Shown here: piece by piece, positions 1 to 12,017 of the stretch
Layout of the letters: each line of letters opens with the position of its first letter
How positions within the stretch are numbered: the first letter of the stretch is position 1
Source: Berberis thunbergii
Lineage: Eukaryota > Streptophyta > Magnoliopsida > Ranunculales > Berberidaceae
NCBI GenBank assembly: GCA_003290165.1
Contig: QNQO01000520.1
Span: 372,001-436,000 of the forward strand
DNA length: 64,000 nt
Direction: 5' to 3'
Position numbers and translations under genes: made by a program
The notes under the pieces: model-generated
What the model saw: only the letters and a program-made list of their open reading frames with translations
Databases searched by the model: none
Told to the model about the DNA's origin: nothing

Positions 1-66
1 AGCTACCCAACTTAACATCACTGAGATCCAAATTCCGAATTCGCGGACGTCTGTATCAGAGTAAAT

Positions 67-1433
67 GGTTATTTTGAGTTTGACACTCATTAGTTTATAC
101 CTATTGGAGTTTAACCCTCGTTTTGAAAACTAATTAAGTTTAACACTAGTTTTCTAATGGAACCGTTAAGTCCACATCATTGACTAGTCAAGACAAAATT
201 TTAGACCTTTTTACCCTTACCTTGGATTAATTGAGTTTAATTTTTTGAACCCTAAAATCTAAAATTGCTCTACGAAGCCTACTGAGGACTACAGGGATAT
301 AATTACTGGGTTGCCGTTCTCACTGCCGATTGCAGGATTAGAGTTGCACACCGTTAGGACTTGGGAGAATTGATTTGATGCATTTTTGGGTGAGCGTGAA
401 TCAGTTGCTTGATTGAATAAATGGAAGATGCAAAGGCTTCGACAGAGAGTTGAGGAGTCTCTATTTTTTGCTCCTCTTCTTCACTATGAAACAATGAGAA
501 GGAATATGAGTATGTTGGAGCTTGGTTGTGGGCAACCTATACCTAGACACAACCCCCTCTAAAGACATAACATTAAGAACAACTAATCTAGAGAAAGCTA
601 AGAAACAGTATAAGCAAAGAGATAAAGAAACTCCGCACCAAACATACTGAATGAAAATGGGAGGCATTTCTAGCGAATACTTTACGTGTAGTAGAAACTG
701 GAAACTGGAAATCCAAAAGCCATGTGTGTTTCATTGATTTCATCCAACTTATCTAACAAACAAAATGAAGAATTGTTATCAACCAAAAAAGCACCAACCA
801 AAAAATCAATATTAATTATAATAAATCCATAAATTTTAAAATAATAAAAATTTCACACTTGAGATATTTCATCAAACACTTGCAAGTTGCAAAACAATGG
901 TTACAGTAAGCAAGTATGATATGTTACAATTTGGATACGTAACTTATTAGAAATAGAGTTTGGGTAGATAGCTGATTTGAAGAAGAAAAAGAAATGGGAG
1001 AAGTTGGTAAAGAAAAAGAAGGAAAGAGAGGGCACACTAAAGATACGAGGTGAAGTCTGAAAGTTTGCTTAAAGAGTTATTAATTGATAGAGTTAAAGAG
1101 AGATGGATTATCTGTACCCTACAACTTTATTCTATTGTATTATTTAAAGTAACCATCACATTAAGAACCAAAGTGAGACACATTTGTTTTAGTTCTCATT
1201 ACTCTACAATTTTTAAGTGTTGCAAATGCCACAAGCAACTTTCTGTAACCAACCAACTTTATTTTATTTTATAGGTATTTTTACTCTAATGATTAAAAAA
1301 TAGTTTTGACAAGTCAATGACGTGGATTTCATGGTTCTGTTAGAAAATGAGTGTCAAATTCAATTAATTTTCAAAACGAACGCCAAACTGTAATAGATAT
1401 AAACTAATGAATGTCAAACTAAAAACAACCCCT
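67..1433. mobile_element. Non-autonomous Mutator-like element (MULE) with long TIRs
   Basis: The first about 135 bases (67-200) are repeated in inverted orientation at about 1300-1433; both arms share the core AGTTTGACA(C/T)TCATTAGTTT. The 9-bp flanks AGAGTAAAT (58-66) and AGAGTATAC (1434-1442) match at 7 of 9 positions. Long TIRs with an imperfect 9-bp target duplication are the hallmark of Mutator-type elements. The 1.1 kb between the arms is AT-rich, with only short unconvincing open frames and no transposase, so the element would depend on a MULE elsewhere. The TIR arms differ at many positions, which suggests an old insertion. Confidence 0.72.
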
Positions 1434-1878
1434 AGAGTATACTTTAAGTTAGTCTTGATCTTTTTTTTCTTATAAAATTGAATTTCATAAAGTAAAAATA
1501 TCCAACTTCTGAATAAAGATGATGTATGATAGAATCTTTTGGTTTGCCTTATAAGCTAGCTAGATTTAGTTATGTATCTTGAAGGTCAAAATTCTGAACA
1601 TAATACCTACCTATGATTTAGCTAGATTTAGTTATGCATCCTATATATAGGTAGGTAATACAATATATATGTTTGATTATCTTTAATAGCTATACAAAGT
1701 TCTTTCATGCTCTATGTTGGGTACACAGTGGGCAAAATGAAAAAAAAAAAAAAAAAAAGCCTCTGGAGTGATAATACAAATATTTTGTTCATAGGGCCTA
1801 TCCACCACTGTTGGGTTGGTTAAAGTTAGGTTGGTGATTCGCTTCTCAACTGGGAAACTTTGTATCATCAAGCAAAAG

Positions 1879-3111
1879 GACCCGGAGGGGCTCATGCGCA
1901 TTGTGCGCAGGACCTCCTCATGTGCATTATGGCTAACCGTTAGATAAAAGTAAAAGTTTTGTGTATCAATCTGAGCAGTTAGATTTATTGAACGGCTCAG
2001 ATTCATGGATTTGAATTTTTTTTTTTTGCTGACTTTGCTTTTCATCTCGGATTTCTCAATTTCTTTCACTCTCTTGAGAAGTTCACTCCTCTTGTTTTAA
2101 TTGATTACAAAAGAAAGGAGTGGGGAGGTAGGTAAGTGGAGTTGAAGGAGGTGAAGAAGAACAGATCTCAGCATATGAAGAGATCTGTAACTATAAGTCA
2201 TCTCTCTCTGATTCATTGAATTTACTTTGCCGCTCTGTTTTGATGAGATTTGTTTGTGTGTGTTTGTTGAAAATTTGTGTATTTTTTGTGAAATTTGAAT
2301 TTGTTGTGGAATCCTTGTAAAACCCCAAGTTCTGTCAATGGGATCTAACGTAGAAAAATTGTTTTTTTTTTTCTTCTTTATGGATGTCAGTGGAAAATTG
2401 GTTGGAAATAGTTTATGAGTTTCTTCCCTTTTTATGTTCTTCTTCTTTCTTTATTATTCTTTGACTAAATGTAGTTCAGGTGAGTTCAGTTTTTTTTTTT
2501 TTTTCTTGATCCATGAGAGGCCTGGCTTGGAATCATGAGAACCGTTCTCATCCTTTCTTTGGGTTTGGAACCAATGCTTGAAGTTTTGGGTTTTGTTCTA
2601 CTTTTTGACTGAATTGTGAACATGTTTGCTTCCATTTGACAATGTGGTTGGTTCATTGAGTTTTACGTTTCAATTTTGTGTTTTTGTATCCAATTTATCG
2701 ATCTTTTGTTTTTCTTGCTTGATCTTTGAAACCCCAAATGATTGAATTGGCATGTAAAAAACACACCTTGAGAATTAGTCACATTGCTTATGCTTTGGCA
2801 TTAACTCAGAATTTAAATTCCCTTTTAGCTGGTGGAAGTGCTTCTGGTACTAGAATCATTAGCATTATCAATCTGTGAAGCTTCATGGGGTGATCGGCGA
2901 GAGTAATCATCAAGAGAGAAAGAAATTGAGAAATCCGAGATGAAAAGCAAAGACAGCAAAAAAAAAAAAAAATTCAAATCCGTGAATCTGAGCCGTTCAA
3001 TAAATCTAACGGCTCGGATTGATACACAAAACTTTTACTTTAATCTAACGGTTAGCCATAATGCACATGAGGAGGTCCTGCGCACAATGCGCAGGAGCCC
3101 CCTCGGGTCCG
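1879..3111. mobile_element. Non-autonomous MULE, about 210-bp TIRs, perfect 9-bp TSD
   Basis: The arms at about 1879-2070 and 2905-3111 are close inverted copies. They start GACCCGGAGGGGCTC on the left and end GAGCCCCCTCGGGTCCG on the right. The direct repeat AAGCAAAAG flanks the element at 1870-1878 and 3112-3120, an exact 9-bp target site duplication typical of Mutator insertions. The mirrored open frames over the two arms (minus strand near 1870-2069, plus strand near 2940-3110) are by-products of the inverted repeat and not genes. The interior (2070-2900) has no transposase and no recognisable captured exon. Confidence 0.82.
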
Positions 3112-3351
3112 AAGCAAAAGCATTATCCACTATAATCTTTTACATAATGTAGTTGTGCTTTATATGCATTTGTCACCTCAATAAAGAGGCTTGGGATAAA
3201 GAAACATATCAGTATATAAATATATCAAAACTTTGGTGAAGGATATTCTTATATCCATGCTTTTATCAGTTACTGTCAAAAGGGGGCTTGAAAAATGATG
3301 ACATTTGCTTGGGCTTTTCCTGATGAGTAACAATTTTGCAAATATTCTTGT

Positions 3352-3655
3352 AGGTACTGCAAAAATGGCAGCAGAGAAAGCTCGTGAAGTATAATATTAG
3401 CTTCTGAGAGGGCTAGTGAAGCAGCACTTATAACCAAAGACAAGGCAACCAAATGCGCCTCGGAAAACACTAGCCAAGCAGCACACACCATATGACACTG
3501 CAGGCAAATCAGCTAGCTAAGCTGCCGAAAAGACTGGACAAGCAGCACACAGTTCTTATGACACTGCAAGCAAAACAGTTAGCTATGGGACTGATAAGAC
3601 TGGCCAAACAAGTCATGCAGCAGAGAAGGCCCAAAAAGCTAAGGAAACTATCTAG
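3352..3655 (+). pseudogene. LEA group 3 (LEA_4-type) protein gene fragment, decayed
   Basis: The plus strand encodes the alanine/lysine/threonine-rich 11-mer-like pattern of group 3 late embryogenesis abundant proteins. From 3520 it reads AAEKTGQAAHSSYDTASK, continues with TDKTGQTSHAAEKAQKAKET and ends at TAG 3653-3655. Upstream (3370-3520) related repeats are visible only by changing frame, with stops between them. Functional LEA_4 proteins are amphipathic, hydration-stress protective cytosolic or organellar proteins; this piece is too short and too interrupted to work. It lies between a MULE and LTR remnants with no start codon or promoter in reach. Family assignment rests on the repeat pattern. 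Confidence 0.62.
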
Positions 3656-4566
3656 GAAAGGATTCCGCTCATTTTGATCTCTCTTTAGCTAGAAGCTTAA
3701 AAGGTAATGAAGAACGAATTGCAGTCTCTTATCAAGTCAGTACAAAATGACAGCGGAAAATTATTTGTGTCTATAGATAAGCACAACCCAGTTTGAAAAA
3801 TATGCAACCAATTGGTCAAAGTTTTGACTATGTGCATTGCGCTCTCAACACGTCACCATTATACCAATCACCGAATGCAAAACCCTCACAATCAAAGGAA
3901 TGTCGGATAGAATAGCCCTCGCATAAGAAAAAACCATTACTCTCCAACGTTAGGACCCATTTGAGCTGGTGGAATGCTCAAGAAGTCCAGATACTCCTAG
4001 AACCTGGAACTGGAAATCAGGCTAGAAGAAAACATGCACGGATACAGCGCGATGTACCTAGACCTTGGATGACAAGGATTGTCATTCTGTCTAGGCAAGA
4101 AACTCTCGAGGACGGGCGACAGATTGTAGTCAGAATGAAGGTTGTCCAGCGTCGCCTGAGAAGCTTTCTTGGGAGAAAATGAGCCTCATAAATAGCTAGC
4201 TACTTACCACTTAATTTATCGCCAAAAGACATCGTTAAGGAACATAAAAGCAAAGAGAATGAATAAGGCGAAGGAAGAAACAAACCCTAATTTCAAAGAT
4301 AACGTAAAGAGAGAAAATAAAATTGTCACGTCCCCTTTTATAGAGGCAAGCAACGAAGGACTGCTCATGGGACAATATGCGAGATATGATGGCTACGTGA
4401 TTACCAAAAAATGTGTGCAAAAACGAACATAGAAACAAAAAATGGAGGCACCAGCTGGCAAAAATTTACTGACAGCATTAAATACAAGGCAATGATGGAA
4501 TTGAAAAATAAACCGTCACGAAGTTAGTGGTCGCGTCAGCATACCCATTAACTAAGGGGGAGTAGC
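3656..4566 (+). other. Gene-free stretch, probable LTR-retrotransposon internal remnant
   Basis: No recognisable domain is present. A 73-residue open frame at 3961-4182 is rich in Arg and Gln but matches no family I can name. The stretch ends in the purine run AAGGGGGAGTAGC (about 4554-4566), which looks like a polypurine tract just before the LTR-like sequence that follows. It is therefore probably the 3' tail of a degraded LTR element on the plus strand. This is inference. Confidence 0.35.
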
Positions 4567-5115
4567 TGATGATACATCAAAATAGACCGATAATCACGAC
4601 CATACACGTGGCAGAGAACCTCCATCACGAGGATATGGCGTCTCATCTACTAGACCAGTTCGTAAAACCCAAGAAGAATAAAGACAACCGTAAAAAGGCC
4701 TAGACAATGCCCATTATATGAAGATTTAATTAAAGGTCAAATCCAGGCCCGAACAAGCCAAAGCCCAAATCTAAACCCGACATGAGTTCTCTCATAAAAA
4801 AGAATAATGTTGTACCAAAAAAGAGTCGTGGAGGGGAGTTACGCCTCCATGATTGTTACAAGAAACATCTCATTCCGTTGCACTTCACATGCTTAAATCA
4901 CATAGAAAATTAACCGCGACCATTATAAAAGGTAAGGGAACACTCGATACATGCATGCAATTTTAACTGAGTTTTGTCCAAATTTACTTCATTCTTCAAA
5001 CATAATTGCTGACTTAAGCATCGGAGTGCCTTCGGCCACCAAAAATGTGATCATTGGCAGTCTAACATCTGTTTTGCAAGTCAAACTTACAGGAGGACGA
5101 TTTTTGGACACATCA
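4567..5115 (+). mobile_element. Probable Ty3/gypsy-type LTR (3' LTR or solo LTR fragment)
   Basis: The segment starts TGATGATACATC directly after a polypurine tract and ends GGACACATCA, so it has TG...CA ends. Near its 3' end it contains TTAAGCATCGGAGTGCC, a phrase common near the end of plant gypsy LTRs. A second segment with a similar start and the same CATCGGAGTG phrase lies at 6604-7272. I found no clear 5-bp target duplication, so the ends are approximate. Confidence 0.5.
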
Positions 5116-6603
5116 ATATGCACTGACTATGATTCCTAATGAAATGTTGTTATTTGTTTTCCTTCAACTTTTCGATCAAGATTTTAAGGAGCCAACAACA
5201 TAGTTGTAAACGTCCAAGGATAAGAGTTCTAAAGTGGTTTTCCGCTTCTTACAATATGTAGCTAAGGTAGCACAAGCCTATCACCCTATCTATATGTTCA
5301 ACGGTTCACTCTTATTTGTTTTAAATAACAAGTGATAAATTTTTATATCACTTGTATTAAAAGAGGTTGAATATTCCATTTTTTTAAATTAAGTTTAAAA
5401 AACACAAAAGTATTCGACATTGAAGTTAATTGCATGAACTTGTCGGTTGCCTATGTCGCAACTCTAACAATTCAAGGTTCACGAGTTTAGTTGATTCACT
5501 CGAACGATGATACTCAACGTGAATAACTTTTTGTTCAAAAACCCTCATTTGAACGTCCTAGGCATGCAAGTTGTCATACAAACAATATAAGCAATGTAAA
5601 AAAACAAATATTGAAACATGCAAGGTAAAGTAAGTAGAGCCAAGGGGAGAAGAAAGTAATCCAATCAAATACACTGATATATCGAGGTTAACCTAAATCA
5701 AAGTTTGATTGACTTCGATTAGTTACTTCCTTGATGGAAATGGTTAATAAGTCACAAGATTCTATTGCTTGTTAAAAAAAAGAAAACGTCTACTGTCAAT
5801 CAACGTTGCCTTGCAGGTCTAACCTCATGTTCCAATGATACTTGTTGACGTGAGCCAAGTATTCTGGTATGCGAGTCTTACAGACAACCTTGGCAATCAC
5901 CAATGGGATACAACACAACCAGACCTTCCAAACGTGCGATTATGATTTCGAGGAACAACCAGGCCATATGATCGTACTCCATGAGTCTTACCGATTTTCC
6001 CAGGATCTCTACTAAGATGCTACACAACAAAGTCTTACTAATTGTTTGGGATATCCGAGTGAAACTTTGACGAACAAACCTTTCACAAAGTTATAACCCA
6101 CACGAGTCAAATGCAAGTTGAGACAAGTTAACACCTAAGCGGTTTCTCTATTCTAGTGACACTTATTTGTCCAATAGAAAAACTATAAGCTCTTTACATT
6201 CATTCTCATCACTCGATGGAAATATGAAAGTATCAAACTCAAAATGAGATGAAAGTCGTTAAAGGTTAAACAACTCTCAAAATGAGACATATATTAGTGC
6301 AAAACTTCCTTCTAAGCTTATCCTTCGTCTTTTCTTTAGATAAACATACTAACCATGAATAAATAAATAAATTTTTTTTCTAAAACACTATGAGATCACT
6401 CACAAGGGATAAATGTATTGACTGAGTGAATAGATCTCTCAAGGATGATATGTGAGGAGCACATTACACCGATCATACTTGATTAAATACTAAATTGACA
6501 ATAATAATTTTTTTGGATATTTAAGTTTCAAATTGGTACCATCCAAACAAACACTGCCCTTTGGAAAAATGAAAGGGGGTGTTATTATATATATATATAT
6601 ATA
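5116..6603. other. Intergenic stretch without recognisable genes
   Basis: No conserved coding frame, RNA gene or inverted repeat is apparent. It is AT-rich, contains GAAAGGGGGTGT near 6567-6580 (possible polypurine tract of the next LTR fragment) and ends in a short (AT)n run at about 6585-6603. It could be old retrotransposon interior; nothing more can be supported. Confidence 0.4.
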
Positions 6604-7272
6604 TGATACACCAAAACGGTCACGTACATCCTTGAGTCATACACATGCCATGACGATCTCGAGAAATTATGGATCCTAGTGTCAGCCCAACACTAATTCG
6701 GCCCAAGTGGTTTTAAGCCTGCCCAATACAGCCTGCTAAACGGACCCGAACTCTTACAGCTAGCTAAGCCCACATGTCTTACTACTATCCTAAATACCTG
6801 TAAGCCCTACTAAGGCAAGTATCCTGAGGATCAGCTTCAGACAGAGAATTACAACAGCTATCCACTTTCGACTACTAGAGTATATATCACACAAGGAAAC
6901 TTCCTCTTACAAGTTAACCTATGATAGGGAACTATCTCTTGCGTATCTAGGAACACAGGGCTAACAAGGAACTTCCCTCCTACAACACGACTCCTAATTA
7001 GAGAAAGATCTCCACGAAGATCTCCTTCCTAAACTACGCCCTCGATGGCTTGGTCGAACCAGGACTTCTGCACTATAAGTAATACATGAGGTTGATAAGC
7101 TAATGTGCACTATAAATTCTATGTTTACAAAATTACACCTTCTTAAGATCTCTGTCCGATTTTAGCATCGGAGTGTCATCGTCCACCACAACGGTGATTC
7201 GTGACTTACGTGAGTTACTTGTGCAAGTCAACTGGACTAGGTCAAGGTAGGGAGCAAAAAGTGACTGCATCA
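6604..7272 (+). mobile_element. Probable gypsy-type LTR fragment next to the polymerase promoter
   Basis: The segment begins TGATACACCAAAACGG after an (AT)n run and ends near GACTGCATCA. The CATCGGAGTG phrase at about 7168-7177 is shared with the LTR-like segment at 4567-5115, but most of the remaining sequence is different, so the two are not a matched LTR pair. No convincing target duplication was found. It lies about 100 bp upstream of the E2F-like site of the polymerase alpha copy. Confidence 0.45.
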
Positions 7273-7375
7273 AAAAAAAAAATATAACCGGGGAAGTATG
7301 TCGAGGGCAGAGAGTAAAGCCATTGGCTACACAGAGCAGCCGCACCCCTTCTATTTTGGCACGAAAATTGAAGGA

Positions 7376-7383
7376 TTTCCCGC
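7376..7383 (+). promoter_or_regulatory. E2F-type site (TTTCCCGC)
   Basis: TTTCCCGC is an exact match to the E2F consensus TTTSSCGC and lies 118 bp before the ATG at 7501. Replication genes such as those of DNA polymerase alpha are typically activated at G1/S through such sites in plants. It suggests that this gene copy arrived with its own proximal promoter and is not a processed copy. Occupancy is inferred only. Confidence 0.6.
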
Positions 7384-7751
7384 CCATAAACAGTCATCCC
7401 AGTCTCATTTCATTCACTGATACTGTAATAAAAATAGAAGAGACAATAGAAAGTGTGACATCCCCACTCACTGATCCAGATCGCTCGAGAGAGAGAAGGG
7501 ATGGCGGATCGAGTAGTCGATGGAAGTAGGCAGAGAAGCAGTGGAGGAGGCGAAGCAGCGAAGCGCGCAGATGCCCTAGAGCCACTGAAAGCGATTCGTC
7601 AAGGCAATTGATCCGATTTCCAGTTCAAAATCCAAGAGCGGATCTACAACACAGTGGAAGAGAAAGACTACACAACTCTAGTTGCAAAGCGACGTCAAGA
7701 ATCCGGAGATTTCATAGTGGACGACGAGGGGTTAGGGTATGTGGACAAGAG

Positions 7752-8598
7752 CAATGGCGGACCCAGGATTTTAGTCAAGGGGGGGCGAAATGGCAAACAC
7801 AATTGTTTTTCTAACCGAGCTAGTAAAATAAAAAAATACAACTATAAAAGTACATTGCATATACCAAATTGAATCCAGTGTAATTAATTTTTAAGCCAAA
7901 ATTATGTCACAATATCAAAAACCTTAGCAAGGGGCAAATGAGCGTAATAAATAGAATATATAATTAAAATAACAAAATAATTAGGATAAGTACCTAGTTG
8001 AAGCAAAAAAAATCTGAAATTTATGAACATAATAAGATCCTAATATAATTTCATAGAAAAATGATTTATATGAGGCTCAAATTTTGTATGAGTTAGGTAA
8101 TGGCATATATTTTTATTGAATTCTATATTTATTATTTTAGATATTAATTTCAAATATTTTTTTGTTGGAGGTTTTACACCACTTGTGAACCAGCAATTCA
8201 TTTTTTTATTATTATTTGCAATTACATATAAATTTGCGTTGAAATAAAAAAAGTAGGGGTAGGTCACAATGACAAAATTGTAATTATGAATAGCCATAAA
8301 GAAATTATACGCTCCCAGAGGACCGAAAATAAATTTTTATTAAACTAAACAATTTTTTTAATGTTTGCCATAATAATAACATGGTATTGAAAAAAAAAAT
8401 TAGGAGATTCACAATGATGAATTTTTTTTTTTTTAATCAATATCCATAAAAATGCATAATGAATAACCATAAAGAAATCATGCGCTCTAAGAGTATCGAA
8501 CTCGAGTTGTTTACCAAAAATTAAACACTTTAAATCACTACGCCAATATATAGATGTAAGAATAGTTGAATGAATAATATTTATTAGGTCCGCCCCTA
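7752..8598. mobile_element. Non-autonomous hAT-like element inside the polymerase coding block
   Basis: The near-identical 8-bp repeats GACAAGAG (7744-7751) and GATAAGAG (8599-8606) flank it. The ends CAATGGCGGACC and, on the other strand, TAGGGGCGGACC form short imperfect TIRs. An 8-bp duplication with short TIRs is the hAT signature. Removing it restores a continuous frame (GYVDK then REEEDW), which confirms the boundary. The interior is AT-rich with no transposase. One end (CAATGGCGGACCCAGGATTTT) is related to an end of the element at 59984-60880, so both belong to one family. Confidence 0.8.
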
Positions 8599-9006
8599 GA
8601 TAAGAGGGAAGAAGAAGACTGGTCCATTACTGGCCTCCCACCTTCTTCGGATGAGTCCGGCGGTGAATCGGAGAAAACCAAAAAGAAAAGACCTGAAAAG
8701 AAGAACCTAGCCCCTTTAAAGCCCCCGCCTTCAGCTTCTTCTGCTGGGAACCGAAGGCTGTCAGCCATGTTCACTTCTTCGGTTCTGAAGAAGCCCAAGG
8801 ATGATGATAGGAACAAAGGGTCATCGCTACTTGAAATTATGGCGTCTGAGGCGGTGGATGAATTTGAGAGACAGAAGAGGAGAAGGGGGTGGGTGGGGTT
8901 TGTGTCCTTTACTCCTATTGCTTCTTATTCTGTTAAGATAGAGGTGAAGCCGGTTGATTTGTCTCAAATGGGTGTGAATAGTTTGCCCAAAATGGGTATT
9001 CAAGGA

Positions 9007-9308
9007 TGATGAAACAAGATGTTATAGCCTGAAAACCAGTTAAAAAAATTAGCAAGAGATTTGATGATACACGTACTTGGAGGAGAACTCACTTGTGTAT
9101 TCAAAGACTAATCATGCTTGTTAAATAGGCTTACACAGAAGAAGTAAAATGCAGCAGTTCTACGAACTTAACAGTCCTAGAATCGTGGAGTATGACTAGT
9201 TCTAAACCTTATCACTAACAAACTTATCCCTCAAATATAGGGATATTATTGACTATTACGTAGAACAATTCTATAACCTAGTAGTTAAGAACATTAACAG
9301 CTTTAACA
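9007..9308 (-). repeat. 3' LTR of the copia element at 9007-13666
   Basis: This is a 302-bp direct repeat of 13366-13666. On the minus strand it begins TGTTAAAG and ends TTTCATCA. It is preceded (minus strand) by the polypurine tract and followed by the AAGGA target duplication. Confidence 0.95.
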
Positions 9309-9317
9309 TCCTCCCTT
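9309..9317 (-). other. Polypurine tract of the copia element
   Basis: The minus strand reads AAGGGAGGA immediately before the 3' LTR. This is the expected position and composition of the plus-strand DNA primer used in reverse transcription. Confidence 0.85.
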
Positions 9318-9339
9318 AAACTAAATGTCATAATGACAT

Positions 9340-10920
9340 TCAGTTTACTCTTGGGCATGAACAAACACCCATTAAGTCACGCATCTTTAAGAACACATCG
9401 AGCTTCAAAGGCTTTGTCAAATTGTCTGCAACTTGGTCCTGAGTCGAACATTGAATCAATTCCACAATTTCTGTTTTTATAAGATCATGCAAGAAATGAA
9501 AACGAACATCGATATGTTTGCTACGACCGTGCATTACCGGGTTCTTTGAGAGTTTAATTGCTGAAGTATTGTCGCAGTACATCAATGTAGGCAGAGTTTG
9601 ATTATGATGCAACTGTTGTAAGATTCTCCTTATCCAGACTGCTTGACAAGCACTTGATGCTGCTGAAATAAACTCTGCTTCATTGGTAGATAGAGTAACT
9701 ACTGGCTGTTTCTTTGAAGACTAAGATATTGCTCCTAAACTCATGATAAAAACAAATCCTGAAGTGCTCCTTCTGTCATCCTGATCACCTGCATAATCAC
9801 TGTCTGTATAGCCAATAAGTTCTTCATTTCCTCCCTGTTTGTAGAGCAATCCAAAACTAATTGTGCCTTTTACATATCGAAGCACCCTTTTTGCAGCTTG
9901 CATATGCATCTCGATGGGGCGCTCCATATACCTACTAATTAGGCTTACTATGAACATCGTGTCAGGACGTGTGGCGGTCAAGTACATGAGACTTCCCACG
10001 ATCTATTTATAAAGTGTAGCATCTACCCTTACTCCATCTTCATCCTTCACGAGCTTAAAACTAGGAACTACTGGATTGTGCACCGGATTACACTGATGCA
10101 TATTAAATTTTTCCAACACCTCCTGAGCATACTTTCTTTGGGTAATAAATATACGATCTGATTTTTGTAAGACTTCAATGCCAAGAAAATAGCTCATCTT
10201 TCCAAGATCAGTCATATCAAATTCAACCATCATGGATTGTTTGAACTCTTTGAACATGGCTTCATTATTTCCTGTAAATATGAGATCATCAACATAAAGA
10301 CAAACAATTAATATTTTACCTCCCTCCGCTATTTTGATGAACAAAGTATGCTCATAGGGACACTTTTTGAAGCCTTCTTTATCAAAATAAGATTCAATAC
10401 GACTGTACCAAACTCAAGGAGCTTGTTTAAGACCGTATAAGGCCTTTTTAAGTCTGTATACCTTATGTTCTTGACCATGTAGTTCATAACCAGGAGGTTG
10501 TGCAACAAAAACTTCTTCGTTTATTTCTCCATGTAGAAATGCAGACTTGACATCTAGTTTATAGATCTTCCAACTTTTCTGTGTAGCTAGTGATAGTACA
10601 ATTCGAATTGTATCCAAACGAGCCACAGGTGCAAATACCTCATCATAATCTATTCCATATTCTTGACAGTATCCTTTTGCAACCAGCCTAGCCTTGTACT
10701 TGTCCACTTCCCCATTCTCATTAAGTTTAGTTTTGTAAATCCACTTTACCCCAATGATTTTTTCGCCAGGTGGTAGTTCTGTGAGTTCCCATGTATTATT
10801 TTTTTCTATAGCTTCAATCTCCAAGTTCATGGCTTGCCTCCATTTGTTACTCTTCATAGCAACTTCATATGCAATGGGATCACTATCAGTAAATAGAGCA
10901 AAGTGAGCCGTAGTTTCTCA
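9340..10920 (-). pseudogene. Copia reverse transcriptase and RNase H domains, frame-broken
   Basis: The RT starts around 10857 (NNTWELTELPPGEK, then GVKWIYKTK, DEVFAPVARLDTIR and LDVKSAFLHGEI) and runs to YGLKQAP, where a TGA at about 10411-10413 replaces the expected Trp. The catalytic motif is intact as CLYVDDLIFTG at about 10280-10310. A second stop comes before MGSLMYLTATRPD (about 9999), and the RNase H part (YTDSDYAGD, later SKHIDVRFHF) is split at about 9720 into two frames. It is typical of Ty1/copia pol in domain order and motifs, but at least three frame interruptions would block translation. Confidence 0.9.
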
Positions 10921-11050
10921 TCCATCCCGGTGGTCGACGTGTGCATTTCTCATGGGGCGGGCTTTCATCTATTGCCTCATTAGAAGAATTTTCTTCTGAT
11001 AAGTCACCATGAACTGATGTTTCTTCTGCTGAATCTGTGCTGGCAGGTTC

Positions 11051-11985
11051 TCATTCATTATCACCAACATCTAGTCCGCCTTCCTCATCTGATGGCCACT
11101 CAAGGTCAGTCAATATTGATTCCTTGTGGCTATCATCCCAATCCCATTTTTTATTCTCCTCAAAAACCACATCTCGGCTCACAATGATTTTCTGAGAACA
11201 AGGATCAAATAATCTATAAGCTTTTGATCCTTCACTTACTCCAAGTAATATGCATTTGAGGCTCTTATCATCAAGTTTAACTCGTTTTGCATCAGGTACA
11301 TGGACATGAGAGATGCATCCAAAGACCCTGAAATATCCCACAAATGGCTTTGATCCACTCCAAGCTTCTTCTGGAGTTTTGTTCTTCACGGTAAATGTGG
11401 GGCTTTTGTTTAGAACATGTATATTCCAATTAATTACTTCAGGCCAGAATGTTTTTGGAATTTGCTTCTCAGAAAGCATGCTTCGCACCATGTTCATGAT
11501 GGTTCGGTTCTTCCTTTCTGCAACCCCATTTTGTTGGGGAGTGTATGCCGCCGTCAATTGCCTACGAATTCCATTTACATTGCAAAAATCAATGAACTCT
11601 TGTGATGTAAATTCACCCCCACGATCAGTGCGAAGACATTTTATGAATGCGCCAGATTCTTTCTCCACTTTAGCTTTGTAACACTTGAAAGTAATAAAAG
11701 CTTCTGATTTTTCAGCCAAGAAATAAACCCAAGTCTTTCGACTAAGATCATCAATAAAGGTAATAAGATACCTCTTCTTGTTGTTTGAGGATGGACTTAT
11801 TGGCTCGCATATATCAGCATGTACCAGCTGAAGAATCTCAGATGCCCTCCATGTACTTTTCTTTGGGAAGGAGCCTCTCTGTTGTTTTCCCACCAAGCGA
11901 TTTTCACACATTTAAAGGAGCTTTGAGTTGTGGAAGGCCTTCTACCATATTCTTTTGTTGGAGAGTTGTAAGACCAGTCCAACTT
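11051..11985 (-). pseudogene. Copia integrase domain
   Basis: An open frame of about 286 residues (11051-11911) carries the integrase core. The DDE residues are visible in TFIDDLSRK, LRTDRGGEF and GVAERKNRT. The preceding zinc-binding/GAG-pre-integrase part (LWHCRYGHLSW, from about 12005) lies in another frame, so a frameshift near 11900 separates the two. Integrase inserts the cDNA and makes the 5-bp target duplication seen around this element. Downstream of the core, the chromodomain-like tail and the linker to RT are interrupted. Confidence 0.9.
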
Positions 11986-12017
11986 AAATGTCCATATCGA
12001 CAATGCCAAAGTTGGGA

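Noticed and set aside
1683..2069. 128-residue minus-strand frame and its mirror at 2940-3152
   Set aside because: Both are produced by the inverted terminal repeats of the MULE at 1879-3111.
5116..6603. 4567-7272 as a single LTR element with two LTRs
   Set aside because: The two LTR-like segments share their starts and one phrase but are otherwise too different, and no primer binding site follows the first.
11313..11681. Plus-strand 122-residue frame
   Set aside because: It is antisense to the copia integrase core.
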